Below are positions 35,414-43,463 of a stretch of 64,000 nt of DNA, piece after piece. Both the position numbers and the translations under genes were made by a program. The notes under the pieces are model-generated. The model saw only the letters and a list, made by a program, of their open reading frames with translations, made no database searches and was not told the origin of the DNA. The stretch lies in assembly GCA_041398005.1 (NCBI GenBank), contig JAWKVP010000011.1, positions 62,001 through 126,000 on the forward strand, given 5' to 3'. The DNA comes from JAGREO01 sp020446285. Its GTDB lineage: Bacteria > Pseudomonadota > Alphaproteobacteria > Geminicoccales > Geminicoccaceae. Positions within the stretch are counted from its first letter, which is position 1, and each line of letters starts with the position of its first letter.

Positions 35414-36147
35414 CCTGCCTTCCGCGTACGACGGAAAGAAAGCTCGGTCTGGTGATCGACCTCGATACCTGTGTCGGCTGCCATGCCTGCGTCATCAATT
35501 GCAAGGCGTGGAACACGACCTCCGCCACGGGTGCCCCGCTGTCGGACATGGACGCCTATGGCGATACCCCTTCCGGCACCTTCCTCAACCGCATCCACAC
35601 CTTCGAGGTGAAGCCCGACGAAGGACCGGCGCAGATCGTTCATTTCCCCAAATCCTGCCTGCATTGCGAGAATGCCCCCTGCGTCACCGTCTGCCCGACG
35701 GGCGCCTCCTACAAGCGCGAGGCCGATGGCATCGTGCTGGTCCACGAGGACTGGTGCATCGGCTGCGGGCTCTGCGCCTGGGCCTGCCCCTACGGTGCGC
35801 GCGAGATGGACGAGGCGGCGGGTGTCATGAAGAAATGCACGCTCTGTGTCGACCGCATCTACAATACCAACCTGCCCGAAGAGGACCGCGTTCCCGCCTG
35901 CGTGCGCACCTGCCCTGCCGGCGCGCGCCATTTCGGCGACCTCGGCGATCCGTCGAGCGATGTCTCGAAGCTGGTCGGGCAACGCGGCGGGTACGAGCTC
36001 ATGCCCGAACAGGGCACGAAGCCGGTCAACAGATACCTGCCGCCGCGCCGGCGCGATCCTGACGATTTTCACATAGCAAGGCTTGCCGAACCCGAGGCGA
36101 AGGGCTTTCTCGGCTGGCTCGACCGTGCGCTTTCGGCCCTGGACTGA
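35410..36147 (+). CDS. soeB: 4Fe-4S ferredoxin-type electron transfer subunit, SoeB
   Basis: A 245-residue protein of the DmsB/PsrB/HybA type with four cysteine groups: CVGCHACVINC near the N-terminus, CLHCENAPCVTVC, CIGCGLCAWACPYG and CTLCVDR with a later VPACVRTC. Together they bind four [4Fe-4S] clusters that carry electrons from the molybdenum subunit to the membrane anchor. It lacks a signal peptide, in keeping with a cytoplasmic-side complex. It overlaps soeA (ATGA) and is followed 6 bases later by soeC. Confidence 0.92.
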   Translation: MTCLPRTTERKLGLVIDLDTCVGCHACVINCKAWNTTSATGAPLSDMDAYGDTPSGTFLNRIHTFEVKPDEGPAQIVHFPKSCLHCENAPCVTVCPTGASYKREADGIVLVHEDWCIGCGLCAWACPYGAREMDEAAGVMKKCTLCVDRIYNTNLPEEDRVPACVRTCPAGARHFGDLGDPSSDVSKLVGQRGGYELMPEQGTKPVNRYLPPRRRDPDDFHIARLAEPEAKGFLGWLDRALSALD

Positions 36148-36153
36148 GCGACC

Positions 36154-37029
36154 ATGCACCCCGCCTCCTCGATCATCCTCTTCACCTCGCTCTCGGGGCT
36201 CGGTTTCGGGCTGATGATGTGGATCGCAAGCGGCCTTTCCGGCCTGGACGGTCACGCATTCATGTTTCTTTCGGCTCTCGCCGTGGTGCTCGCCGGTGCC
36301 GGCCTGCTTGCCTCGCTCTTCCATCTGGGCAATCCCGGACGCGCCTGGCGCGCGCTCGGCCAGTGGCGATCCTCATGGCTGAGCCGTGAGGGCGTCGCCG
36401 CCATTCTCGCGATGGGCGCATTCATGCTGTTCGCGCTCACCGGCGGAACGGCCGGCTGGATCGGCTGGATCGCGGCACTGCTGGCTCTTGCGACCGTCGT
36501 CTGTACCGGCATGATCTATGCACAACTGCAATCCGTCCCGCGCTGGCGGCATCCGTTCACCGTACCGGTCTTCATCCTCCATGCCCTTGCCGGCGGTGCC
36601 CTGCTCGCCGGTCTCGACCTCGCCGCACTGATTTTCCTCGCCTTCCTCTGGCTGGCGCAGATCCTGCTCTGGATCGACGGCGACCGCCGATTCGCGCAAT
36701 CCGGCTCATCCACCGCAAGCGCAACCGGCCTCGGTGCGCGCGGACGCGTCCGCCTGCTCGAATCGCCGCACAGCTCGGCCAACTACCTGCTTCGCGAGAT
36801 GGTTTTCCGCATCGGCCGCAAGCACGCCGCGAAGCTGCGCCTGATCGCGCTCATCGCCGGCGGCGTGCTGCCGATGCTCTTCCTCCTGCTCGCCCGCGAA
36901 ACGGGCCTGTTCACGGTGATGCTCGCCCTCGCCATCGCCTTCCACACCGCCGGCCTGTTCCTCTCCCGCTGGCTCTTCTTCGCCCAGGCCGAGCATGTGG
37001 TCAGTCTCTATTACGATAGCCCCGAATAG
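36154..37029 (+). CDS. soeC: DmsC-family membrane anchor, SoeC
   Basis: A 291-residue integral membrane protein with eight spans of the DmsC family: MHPASSIILFTSLSGLGFGLMMW, ASLFHLGNPGRAWRALGQWRSSWLSREG (the conserved H-L-G and W-SSWLSRE loop) and ending LFFAQAEHVVSLYY. It anchors SoeAB and passes electrons to quinone. The order soeA-soeB-soeC matches Allochromatium vinosum and Roseobacter-group sulfite dehydrogenases. Confidence 0.9.
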   Translation: MHPASSIILFTSLSGLGFGLMMWIASGLSGLDGHAFMFLSALAVVLAGAGLLASLFHLGNPGRAWRALGQWRSSWLSREGVAAILAMGAFMLFALTGGTAGWIGWIAALLALATVVCTGMIYAQLQSVPRWRHPFTVPVFILHALAGGALLAGLDLAALIFLAFLWLAQILLWIDGDRRFAQSGSSTASATGLGARGRVRLLESPHSSANYLLREMVFRIGRKHAAKLRLIALIAGGVLPMLFLLLARETGLFTVMLALAIAFHTAGLFLSRWLFFAQAEHVVSLYYDSPE

Positions 37030-37041
37030 GACATCTCCCGT

Positions 37042-37947
37042 TCAGGCGGGCTTGCCCCGCTCCGACAGTGCGATACCGCCGAGCACGAGAGCCAGCGCCA
37101 CCGCGTGATACGTCTCGAACCGCTCGGACAGGAGAAGCACGGCGAGAATGGCGGCGAAGATCGGCACGAGATTGGCGAACACGCCGGCGCGCTCCGGCCC
37201 GATCAGTTCCACCCCGCGAATGAAGAAGATCTGCGCCAGAAAAGACGGAAAGAGCGCGATCCAGACAGTCACCAGCCAGCCCTCGGGCGTCGGCCAGAGA
37301 AGATCGCCGCGCAACCACTCGAAGGCGGCAAGCGGTAGCGACGCCAGCGCGGCGATGATCGAAAGCCAGGTGAGAAAGACGAGCCCCGGCATCTCCGGAC
37401 GCACCTTAAGCCCCGCCGTATAGGCGGAGTAGAACAGGCAGGCGAGCAGCATGATGGCATCACCCGGATTGAACTGGAGCCGCAAAAGCCGGTCGATATC
37501 GCCCTGACAGGCGATCGCGATCACCCCCACGAGCGTCACCGTCACACCGGCCACCTGCAATACGCCGATGCGCGTTCGCCAGGCGAGCACCGAAAGGATC
37601 AGCACGATCACCGGCATGGATCCCTGCAGAATGCCGATATTGAGCCCGGTCGTATGGTGCGCCGCGATGTAGAAGAGCGCGTTGAAAGCGGTAAAACCGA
37701 CCATCGCCATGGCGATCATGCGCAACGGCGCCGCCCGCACGACGGGCCATGTGCGAACGAGTTCCCGCCGGTACACCACCCCAAGGCAGATGCTCACCAG
37801 AAGCCAGCGGAGCATCACCAGCGCCAGCGGCGACACGCGACCGATGGCGAACTGGCCGGCAATCGCATTGCCGCTCCAGCAGAGCATGGTGACGAGCATG
37901 TAGGCATAGGCAACCAGGGTCGGCGACAAACGGGCGCTCCTCGTCAA
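37042..37947 (-). CDS. EamA/DMT-family transporter
   Basis: A 301-residue inner-membrane protein with ten predicted spans in two EamA repeats (MLCWSGNAIAGQFAIGRVSP...VLAWRTRIGVLQVAGVTVTLVGVI and ACLFYSAYTAGLKV...LFPSFLAQIFFIRGVELIGPERAGVFANLVP). Such proteins export metabolites; the substrate is not predictable. No ATG sits near the N-terminus. TTG 37947, just after a GGGGGAGAG stretch, is the likely start. It is convergent with soeC, 12 bases apart. Confidence 0.85.
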   Translation of the reverse strand: MTRSARLSPTLVAYAYMLVTMLCWSGNAIAGQFAIGRVSPLALVMLRWLLVSICLGVVYRRELVRTWPVVRAAPLRMIAMAMVGFTAFNALFYIAAHHTTGLNIGILQGSMPVIVLILSVLAWRTRIGVLQVAGVTVTLVGVIAIACQGDIDRLLRLQFNPGDAIMLLACLFYSAYTAGLKVRPEMPGLVFLTWLSIIAALASLPLAAFEWLRGDLLWPTPEGWLVTVWIALFPSFLAQIFFIRGVELIGPERAGVFANLVPIFAAILAVLLLSERFETYHAVALALVLGGIALSERGKPA

Positions 37948-38117
37948 CTCTCCCCCTCATGACCCGCAAGGGGCCCGCCCCCCTGATAGACCTTCCCTCC
38001 CGCACTGTCCAAACACGTCGAACGAAGCGGCACTCGCGGCGGCGAACGATCGGGCCGCCCGGGGAAGCCGGATATCCATCCGCGATCGCAAGTTCGGAGC
38101 CAGAGCCGGCCGAACGG

Positions 38118-38154
38118 AAAAAGCCCCGTCCGAGGGGGAGGATTCGGACGGGGC
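38118..38154 (-). terminator. Rho-independent terminator of hsp20
   Basis: On the minus strand an 11-bp perfect GC stem (38144-38154 with 38123-38133, gccccgtccga arms, 10-base loop) is followed directly by TTTTT (38118-38122). It lies about 70 bases after the hsp20 stop. Confidence 0.9.
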
Positions 38155-38225
38155 GACGGTCGGGGCTTGTGCCCGGACCGAATCAAGGGTGTCGAAGGAG
38201 AAAAGAGGAGAGGCCCAAGCCTCGT

Positions 38226-38684
38226 TCAGGCGGCGGTCTCGATGACCGTCGGGCGCTTGCTGTCACCGATCTGCACCTTGCGCGGCTTCATCGCTTCGGG
38301 CACCTCGCGACGCAGCGCGATGCTCAACAGGCCGCGGTCGAGGGAAGCGCCTTCCACGCGCACATGGTCGGCGAGCTGGAAGCGGTGCTCGAAGGCCCGC
38401 TGGGCTATTCCACGATGCAGGAACTCGACATCCTGTTCGGGCTTCGCGATCTGTCCCTTCACGGTGAGCATGTTGTCATGTGCCGTGATATCGAGATCTT
38501 CCTCGCCGAAGCCGGCGACCGCCATCGTGATCCGGTACTGGTCCTGACCAAGCTTGGCGATATTGTAGGGCGGATAGGATGCCTCGCGATTGCTCTCGCG
38601 AAAGGCCGTGTCGAGCAGCTTGTCGAGCTGGTCGAAGCCGACGGTCGAACGGAAAAGGGGGCTGAGATCAAAACTGCGCATCAT
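38226..38684 (-). CDS. Small heat shock protein, Hsp20/IbpA type
   Basis: A 152-residue alpha-crystallin chaperone that holds unfolding proteins. It opens MRSFDLSPLFRSTVGFDQL like IbpA, then has the crystallin domain (PPYNIAKLGQDQYRITMAVAGFGEEDLDI, VKGQIAKPEQDVEFLHRGIAQRAFEHRFQL, LSIALRREVPEAMKPRKVQI). The C-terminal V-Q-I is the anchoring motif. A heat-shock promoter, a ROSE-like leader and a strong terminator flank it, making it a self-contained heat-regulated unit. Two start ATGs (38684, 38681) are adjacent; GGAGGA lies 3-6 bases before the first. Confidence 0.95.
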   Translation of the reverse strand: MMRSFDLSPLFRSTVGFDQLDKLLDTAFRESNREASYPPYNIAKLGQDQYRITMAVAGFGEEDLDITAHDNMLTVKGQIAKPEQDVEFLHRGIAQRAFEHRFQLADHVRVEGASLDRGLLSIALRREVPEAMKPRKVQIGDSKRPTVIETAA

Positions 38685-38760
38685 CGTCCTCCAGAAAGCG
38701 ACATGATCTTTGCGGACCGTCCTCGAAGAGCGCTGGTCCGCCGGGTTTCAGGTGCTGTCG
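38685..38760 (-). promoter_or_regulatory. ROSE-like RNA thermometer in the hsp20 leader
   Basis: Read on minus, TCGCT (38697-38701) can pair with AGGA of the ribosome site (38687-38690) with one bulged G across a six-base loop, the conserved ROSE fold U(U/C)GCU against the Shine-Dalgarno. Upstream, a 7-bp stem (ggcggacc-side arm 38735-38741 with 38712-38718) makes a second hairpin. ROSE elements of this size control Hsp20 genes in rhizobia and other Alphaproteobacteria by melting at heat shock. Confidence 0.75.
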
Positions 38761-38786
38761 GGCCCGATGGCACCCGACGATTGCTG

Positions 38787-38814
38787 ATGTGGGATGCGGC
38801 GGAGCGATGTCAAG
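38787..38814 (-). promoter_or_regulatory. RpoH (sigma-32) type promoter of hsp20
   Basis: On minus, CTTG (38811-38814), a 17-base spacer and CCCACAT (38787-38793) fit the alphaproteobacterial RpoH pattern CTTG-N17/18-CYTATNT except at two bases. Transcription would start near 38780, giving a leader of about 95 bases, the right size for the ROSE-like fold. Confidence 0.65.
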
Positions 38815-38888
38815 TCTTCGCCGCCGCTTGCCGCACATGATCGCGAACGGTATCAGGACCCGATCTCAAACTGGAAACGGAACAGCTC

Positions 38889-40283
38889 GTGAAAGCGGAT
38901 GCTGCGGCAGGTATGCCGGTTCATGTCGTCGGTGGCGGGCTCGCCGGATCGGAAGCCGCCTTCCAGCTCGCGCGCGCCGGCGTGCCGGTGGTGCTGCACG
39001 AGATGCGCCCGGAACGCGGCACGGATGCGCACAGGACGGACGGGCTGGCGGAGCTCGTCTGTTCCAACTCCTTTCGCTCCGATGATGCGATGAACAATGC
39101 GGTGGGCCTGCTGCACGAGGAGATGCGCAGGCTCGGTTCGCTCGTCATGCGGTCGGGCGATCGGGCCAAGCTTCCCGCCGGCGGAGCACTGGCCGTCGAT
39201 CGCGACCTGTTTTCGCAGACCGTGGAACAGGCCATAAGCGAGCAACCGCTCATCGAGATCCGCCGCGGCGAGATCGAGGCGCTGCCATCGGCGGAAGGCG
39301 GCATGTGCATCATCGCCACCGGCCCCCTCACCTCCACTGCTCTCGCCGCCTCCATCCGCGAGGCGACCGGCGAGACCCAGCTCGCCTTCTTCGACGCCAT
39401 CGCACCCATCCTGCACAGGGAAAGCGTCGATCTCGACATCGCCTGGTTCCAGTCGCGCTACGACAAGCCGGGCCCCGGCGGGGGGACCGCCGACTATATC
39501 AACTGTCCGCTCGACGAGGCGCAGTACGAGGCATTCATCGATGCCCTGCTTGCCGGGGAGAAGACCGGATTTCGCGAGTGGGAGAAGGATACACCCTATT
39601 TCGAGGGCTGCCTGCCCATCGAGGTGATGGCCGAACGCGGCCGCGAGACCCTGCGCTTCGGACCGATGAAGCCCGTCGGCCTCACCGATCCGCGCACCGG
39701 CAACCGCCCGCACGCGGTGGTTCAGCTCCGCCAGGACAACCGTCTCGGCACGCTCTACAACATGGTCGGCTTCCAGACCAAGCTGCGCTACGCCGAACAG
39801 AAGCGCATCTTCGCCATGATCCCGGGCCTCGGCGATGCGCAGTTCGCCCGGCTCGGCGGCATTCACCGCAACACCTTCATCAACAGCCCCGCCCTGCTCG
39901 ACGGCCGGCTCCGACTGAAGAGCGCGCCGCATATCCGCTTCGCCGGCCAGATCACCGGCTGCGAGGGCTATGTCGAGAGTGCCGCGGTGGGACTGATGGC
40001 CGGCCTTTTCGCCGCAGCCGAATGGCATGGGCGGGATCTGGCCCCGCCTCCGGCCGATTGTGCCCACGGCGCGATCCTTGCCCATGTCACCGGCGGCGCA
40101 GACGCCTCGACATTTCAGCCCATGAATGTCAATTTCGGACTGTTCCCGCCGCTGGAAAAGCGGGTCGGCAAGCGGGACCGCAAGCCGGCCATGGCGCGGC
40201 GGGCGCTGGAGCGCCTGGAGGAATGGGCCGCAACCTGCGGGCTAAATCACGATTGGGCTTGTCAATCGGATTCGGCGGCCTAG
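38889..40283 (+). CDS. trmFO: Methylenetetrahydrofolate-tRNA-(uracil-54-C5)-methyltransferase TrmFO
   Basis: A 464-residue FAD enzyme that makes m5U54 in tRNA using methylenetetrahydrofolate. The dinucleotide-binding motif VHVVGGGLAGSEAAFQLA is near residue 12, followed by LHEMRP, FRTDGLAELVCSNSF-like segment (TDGLAELVCSNSFRSDD), DKPGPGGGTADYINCPL, FEGCLPIEVMAERG, LRFGPMKPVGL, ENLYNMVGFQTKL-like (TLYNMVGFQTKLRYAEQ), RLGGIHRNTFINSP, FAGQITGCEGYVES and FQPMNVNFGLFPP. The start is GTG 38889. It is a single gene, divergent from hsp20. Confidence 0.95.
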   Translation: MKADAAAGMPVHVVGGGLAGSEAAFQLARAGVPVVLHEMRPERGTDAHRTDGLAELVCSNSFRSDDAMNNAVGLLHEEMRRLGSLVMRSGDRAKLPAGGALAVDRDLFSQTVEQAISEQPLIEIRRGEIEALPSAEGGMCIIATGPLTSTALAASIREATGETQLAFFDAIAPILHRESVDLDIAWFQSRYDKPGPGGGTADYINCPLDEAQYEAFIDALLAGEKTGFREWEKDTPYFEGCLPIEVMAERGRETLRFGPMKPVGLTDPRTGNRPHAVVQLRQDNRLGTLYNMVGFQTKLRYAEQKRIFAMIPGLGDAQFARLGGIHRNTFINSPALLDGRLRLKSAPHIRFAGQITGCEGYVESAAVGLMAGLFAAAEWHGRDLAPPPADCAHGAILAHVTGGADASTFQPMNVNFGLFPPLEKRVGKRDRKPAMARRALERLEEWAATCGLNHDWACQSDSAA

Positions 40284-40325
40284 AAAAGCCTCTCGACAGG
40301 CAACGTCAGCTGGTACATCGCCGCA

Positions 40326-40350
40326 CCCGCACAAGATCTTGTGTTGCGGG
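40326..40350. repeat. Palindrome upstream of minC
   Basis: cacaagatcttgtg (40330-40343) is a perfect 14-base palindrome flanked by cccg and a complementary tgcggg with a one-base bulge, giving a 12-bp hairpin arm or a dimer-protein site. It lies between trmFO and minC and has no T run, so an operator or attenuating hairpin is more likely than an intrinsic terminator. Confidence 0.6.
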
Positions 40351-40466
40351 ATATGCAGGCATACAAGAGGTCGGAACAGATGGTGCCTGGCACCGGGCAG
40401 GGGACAGGAGTGGACAACAGAGCGACAGCGAGTTCGACTGCGACACACCGCAATGACAGGAGCGGA

Positions 40467-41156
40467 ATGCCGTTCCAGATCCGGGGTTCGATGCAGACCA
40501 TGCTTTGCCTGCGCGTGCTCGATCCCGATCATCCGGCCTTTTTCGACGATCTGGTCGCCAAGGTGGCGCACAATCCGGACTTCTTCCGCAATGCGCCCAT
40601 GGTCATCGATGTCGGCGCGCTCGCATCCGCCGCTCCGGGCAATCTCGCCATGCTGATCGAGGGGTTGCGCGCCCAGCGTCTCGCCCCTGTCGGCCTGCAG
40701 AACGGCAGTGCCGCGTGGAACGAGGAAGCAGCCCGGCTGGGCCTTGCCGTATTCGCCGCCGGCAACGAGCCGCGCCAGCCGCCACCGCGCCGGCAACAGG
40801 CCGAACAGCCGAAGCAGGCGGTGGAGCGCGTCGCCTCGGTGGTGACCGACCAGCCGGTGCGCGGCGGACAGCAGGTGATGAGCCAGGGCGATCTGGTCGT
40901 GCTCTCCACCGTCAGTCCCGGTGCGGAGATCGCCGCCGTGGGGCATGTGCATGTCTACGGATCGCTGCGGGGGCGGGTCTTCGCCGGCATCGAGGGCGAT
41001 GCGAACGCCATGATCTTCTGCGATTCGCTCGATGCCGAGCTCGTCTCCATCGCCGGCATTCATGCTGTCAACGAGGATATCGACGGGCGCCTGCTCAAGA
41101 AGCGGGTGCGCGTTTCGTGCGAGGGCGAACAGCTGCGCTTTCAGCCCATTCCGTAA
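40467..41156 (+). CDS. minC: Septum site-determining protein MinC
   Basis: A 229-residue inhibitor of FtsZ polymerisation. The N-terminal domain (FQIRGSMQTMLCLRVLDPD...PMVIDVGAL) leads through a Gln/Pro/Arg-rich linker (NEPRQPPPRRQQAEQP) to the C-terminal beta-helix that binds MinD (VRGGQQVMSQGDLVVLSTVSPGAEIAAVGHVHVYGSLRGRVFAGI). ATG 40467 is favoured by AGGAG 4 bases before it; ATG 40380 or GTG 40410 would add a poorly conserved tail. First gene of minCDE. Confidence 0.92.
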   Translation: MPFQIRGSMQTMLCLRVLDPDHPAFFDDLVAKVAHNPDFFRNAPMVIDVGALASAAPGNLAMLIEGLRAQRLAPVGLQNGSAAWNEEAARLGLAVFAAGNEPRQPPPRRQQAEQPKQAVERVASVVTDQPVRGGQQVMSQGDLVVLSTVSPGAEIAAVGHVHVYGSLRGRVFAGIEGDANAMIFCDSLDAELVSIAGIHAVNEDIDGRLLKKRVRVSCEGEQLRFQPIP

Positions 41157-41231
41157 GCGGCCCGCATCGGCGGGGGCCGGCGCTCCCTCCCATGCGTACA
41201 CAACCATCGACGCTCTTGTCAGGAGGTTCAT

Positions 41232-42047
41232 TTGTCCAAGGTCATCGTCGTCACATCGGGAAAGGGCGGGGTCGGCAAGACCACCTCGGCGGCCGCGATC
41301 GCCACGGGTCTGGCCATGAAGGGCAAGAAGACGGTCGTCATCGACTTCGATGTCGGCCTGCGCAATCTCGATCTCATCATGGGTTGCGAACGCCGGGTGG
41401 TGTTCGACTTCATCAATGTCATCAATGACGGGATCCGCCTCAACCAGGCGATGATCAAGGACAAGCGCGTCGACAATCTTTTCATCCTGCCCACCTCGCA
41501 GACCCGCGACAAGGATGCGCTCAGCATGGAGGGCGTCGGCAAGGTCGTCGAGGAACTGCGCAAGGAATTCGACTTCATCATCTGCGACAGCCCGGCCGGC
41601 ATCGAAAAGGGCGCCTACATGGCGCTGTACTTCGCCGACGAGGCGATCGTCGTGACCAACCCCGAAGTCTCTTCGGTGCGTGACAGCGACCGGATTCTCG
41701 GTATACTCAACTCCAAGTCGAAACGGGCGGAAGAGGGCAAGGATGCCGTGAAGGCGCACCTGCTGCTCACCCGTTACGATCCCGACCGCGTCGAGAAAGG
41801 CGAAATGGTTCGCCTCGACGATGTGCTCGAGATTCTCGCCATTCCCGTTCTCGGCGTCATCCCGCAATGCCCCTCGGTATTGCAGGCGTCCAATCTGGGC
41901 ATGCCGGTCACTCTCGACGAGAAGTCGCCGGCGAGCCAGGCCTACATGGACGCGGTCAGGCGCCTGATGGGCGAGGAAGTCGAAATGCGCTTCCTCGACC
42001 CGAAGAAGAAGGGACTGATGAGCTGGCTGTGGAGGCGAAGTGCATGA
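41232..42047 (+). CDS. minD: Septum site-determining ATPase MinD
   Basis: A 271-residue ParA/MinD ATPase that recruits MinC to the membrane. It shows the deviant Walker A SGKGGVGKTTS (residues 9-19), DFDVGLRNLDLIMG, DFIICDSPAGIEKGA and the C-terminal amphipathic membrane-targeting helix KKKGLMSWLWRR. The start is TTG 41232 preceded by a full AGGAGG 5 bases away, a strong ribosome site offsetting the weak start codon. It overlaps minE by 4 bases. Confidence 0.96.
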   Translation: MSKVIVVTSGKGGVGKTTSAAAIATGLAMKGKKTVVIDFDVGLRNLDLIMGCERRVVFDFINVINDGIRLNQAMIKDKRVDNLFILPTSQTRDKDALSMEGVGKVVEELRKEFDFIICDSPAGIEKGAYMALYFADEAIVVTNPEVSSVRDSDRILGILNSKSKRAEEGKDAVKAHLLLTRYDPDRVEKGEMVRLDDVLEILAIPVLGVIPQCPSVLQASNLGMPVTLDEKSPASQAYMDAVRRLMGEEVEMRFLDPKKKGLMSWLWRRSA

Positions 42048-42319
42048 GACTTTTCGACTTCTTCAAACTGTCGCGCCGGGGCCCCACCTCGGCCGACACC
42101 GCCAAGCAGCGCCTCCAGGTGCTCGTCGCCCTCGACCGCAAGGGCGGAGGCGGCCCCGATTTCCTCCCCCTGATGCAAAAGGAGCTGCTCGAGGTCATCC
42201 GCAAATATGTGGAAATCGAGGAAGAACGCGTCAATGTCGACTTCCAGGCCGGCACGGGATTTTCAACGCTGGAAGTCAATATCGAACTGCCGAGCGAAGC
42301 CGCGAAGATGGCAGTTTGA
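42044..42319 (+). CDS. minE: Cell division topological specificity factor MinE
   Basis: A 91-residue protein with the membrane-binding and MinD-binding N-terminus (MRLFDFFKLSRRGPTSADTAKQRLQVLVALDR) and the topological domain (LPLMQKELLEVIRKYVEIEEERVNVDFQ). It drives pole-to-pole Min oscillation so that the division site stays at midcell. It ends immediately at the left edge of the AT-rich island: the stop is followed by a run of T. Confidence 0.95.
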   Translation: MRLFDFFKLSRRGPTSADTAKQRLQVLVALDRKGGGGPDFLPLMQKELLEVIRKYVEIEEERVNVDFQAGTGFSTLEVNIELPSEAAKMAV

Positions 42320-43300
42320 TTTTTTTTGGCACCTGTCGGCTCGGCAATGCCTACAGCTACTAGCTTTGATATAGCAGACCCAACCTTCAGAGCATTAGAA
42401 TGTAGGATTGTCGTGTCGACGATTTGACTACGAAGCCATCCAGAAGCCAAATAAGTAACGCAATGCATGTCATCAAAAGCTTCGGATATAATTCCATTTA
42501 ATTCTTTGAAATTCGCGGCATCGCATATAGCATTCCAGAATAGGTACAAATGATATAAATCCAATACCGACCAAATAGACCACCATTCTCCGAGACAAAA
42601 ACTTCCTCAGGAGAAAGTTCGACATAGTCTACATAATCGTCAAGTCCATCTGAATAACCTCCCCAGCCTTGCCCTCCGATCGAGAGCATTACAAATAATA
42701 CGAAACTAGCCACCAAAAAAGCACGAAAAGGAAAATTCTCATCAACGAAACTTTTCCCTATATGATAACCGCAATATGTGACAAATGCGAAAGCGAAATA
42801 GTTTGCTGGAGAATGCAAATTTTCAAACATAAAGCTGACTTGAATATCGGTGCTGTTACGCAAAAAATATAGAGATAAAAAACTTGAAACCAGCAGTGGC
42901 ATCAACACCTGAAACCAAAATCGATAGACCCCGTCTAAATATACAGAGATTAGGGTTGATCCATAAAAAATGAATGCGGGAAGCGAAAAAGATATGAACA
43001 ATCCGCACCAAATTGAAATAAACATAAATAAAAATATGTCTGAAAAATTCCATATTACAAACAAAACTATGGAAGAAATAAAAATACTATTCCAAATAAT
43101 TTCGTTTGATTCGTCAATATTTTTGGATCAAAATCCTCTCTTACTTGCATACAAATTATACTCCAAAAAGGCGACTCAACGCTATGCGAAACAAGCAAGT
43201 ACCCCGCGATTCTGCCGCAGGATAATGAGTGCACACGGCCGTGAAATGGCCCGTAGCGTCAAACCATTCAAACAGCAAGATGCAATATCTACAATCCGGG
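42320..43300. other. AT-rich island between minE and the Ldh-family gene
   Basis: About 1 kb whose base composition (largely A/T, with many poly-A and poly-T runs) contrasts sharply with the high-GC flanks. It holds one unknown membrane protein gene on minus and no recognisable mobility gene. Imperfect copies of gcaat-N2-ctaca occur near both edges (about 42344 and 43284), too weak to call target-site repeats. Foreign origin is inferred from composition. Confidence 0.7.
42498..43064 (-). CDS. Unknown membrane protein of AT-rich origin, possibly 5'-truncated
   Basis: A 188-residue ORF with about five hydrophobic spans (for example FLFMFISIWCGLFISFSLPA, FWFQVLMPLLVSSFLSLYFL, FAFAFVTYCGYHIG, AFLVASFVLFVMLSIGG, WIYIICTYSGMLYA) and an acidic loop (YSDGLDDYVDYVELSPEE). 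I do not recognise a family. There is no ATG at the start: TTG 43064 is the first candidate, and the frame stays open up to 43127 without a good start or ribosome site. Codon use is very unlike the neighbours. It may be a truncated import or a real short gene. Confidence 0.5.
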   Translation of the reverse strand: MFVIWNFSDIFLFMFISIWCGLFISFSLPAFIFYGSTLISVYLDGVYRFWFQVLMPLLVSSFLSLYFLRNSTDIQVSFMFENLHSPANYFAFAFVTYCGYHIGKSFVDENFPFRAFLVASFVLFVMLSIGGQGWGGYSDGLDDYVDYVELSPEEVFVSENGGLFGRYWIYIICTYSGMLYAMPRISKN

Positions 43301-43463
43301 GTTGCAAGGGGCCTGTTCGGCCCTTTGCCCGCCGGAGGCACTTTTTTCACTACGCAAGAATCACTTCGTCCTCCGCATCTTCCCCCACCCTTCCCCCTCC
43401 TCTCTCACTCCGCTAATCTCTCCCCGCTTAAGCCAATTCTGGCTTTTTCGGGGAGGAATCGGG
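43065..43463. other. Intergenic stretch between the AT-rich island and the Ldh-family gene
   Basis: About 400 bases without a supported gene. The first half continues the AT-rich island; GC rises after about 43160. A hairpin at 43305-43329 is described separately. A minus-strand ORF here reads through the hairpin and lacks protein-like conservation. Confidence 0.4.
43305..43347. terminator. Terminator-like hairpin with trailing T run
   Basis: gcaaggggcc (43305-43314) pairs with ggccctttgc (43320-43329) through 10 bp including one G-T pair, then gcc-cgccgga-ggc and TTTTTT at 43342-43347. I recall similar GC hairpins as dispersed extragenic elements in Rhodospirillales genomes, so it could be a terminator or a repeated palindromic unit. 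Confidence 0.55.

Noticed and set aside
41956..42564. Minus-strand ORF starting in the AT-rich island and running antisense through minE
   Set aside because: The second half is simply antisense to minE, it overlaps the membrane protein gene end by 66 bases, and no family is recognisable. At most its first 80 codons could be a remnant.
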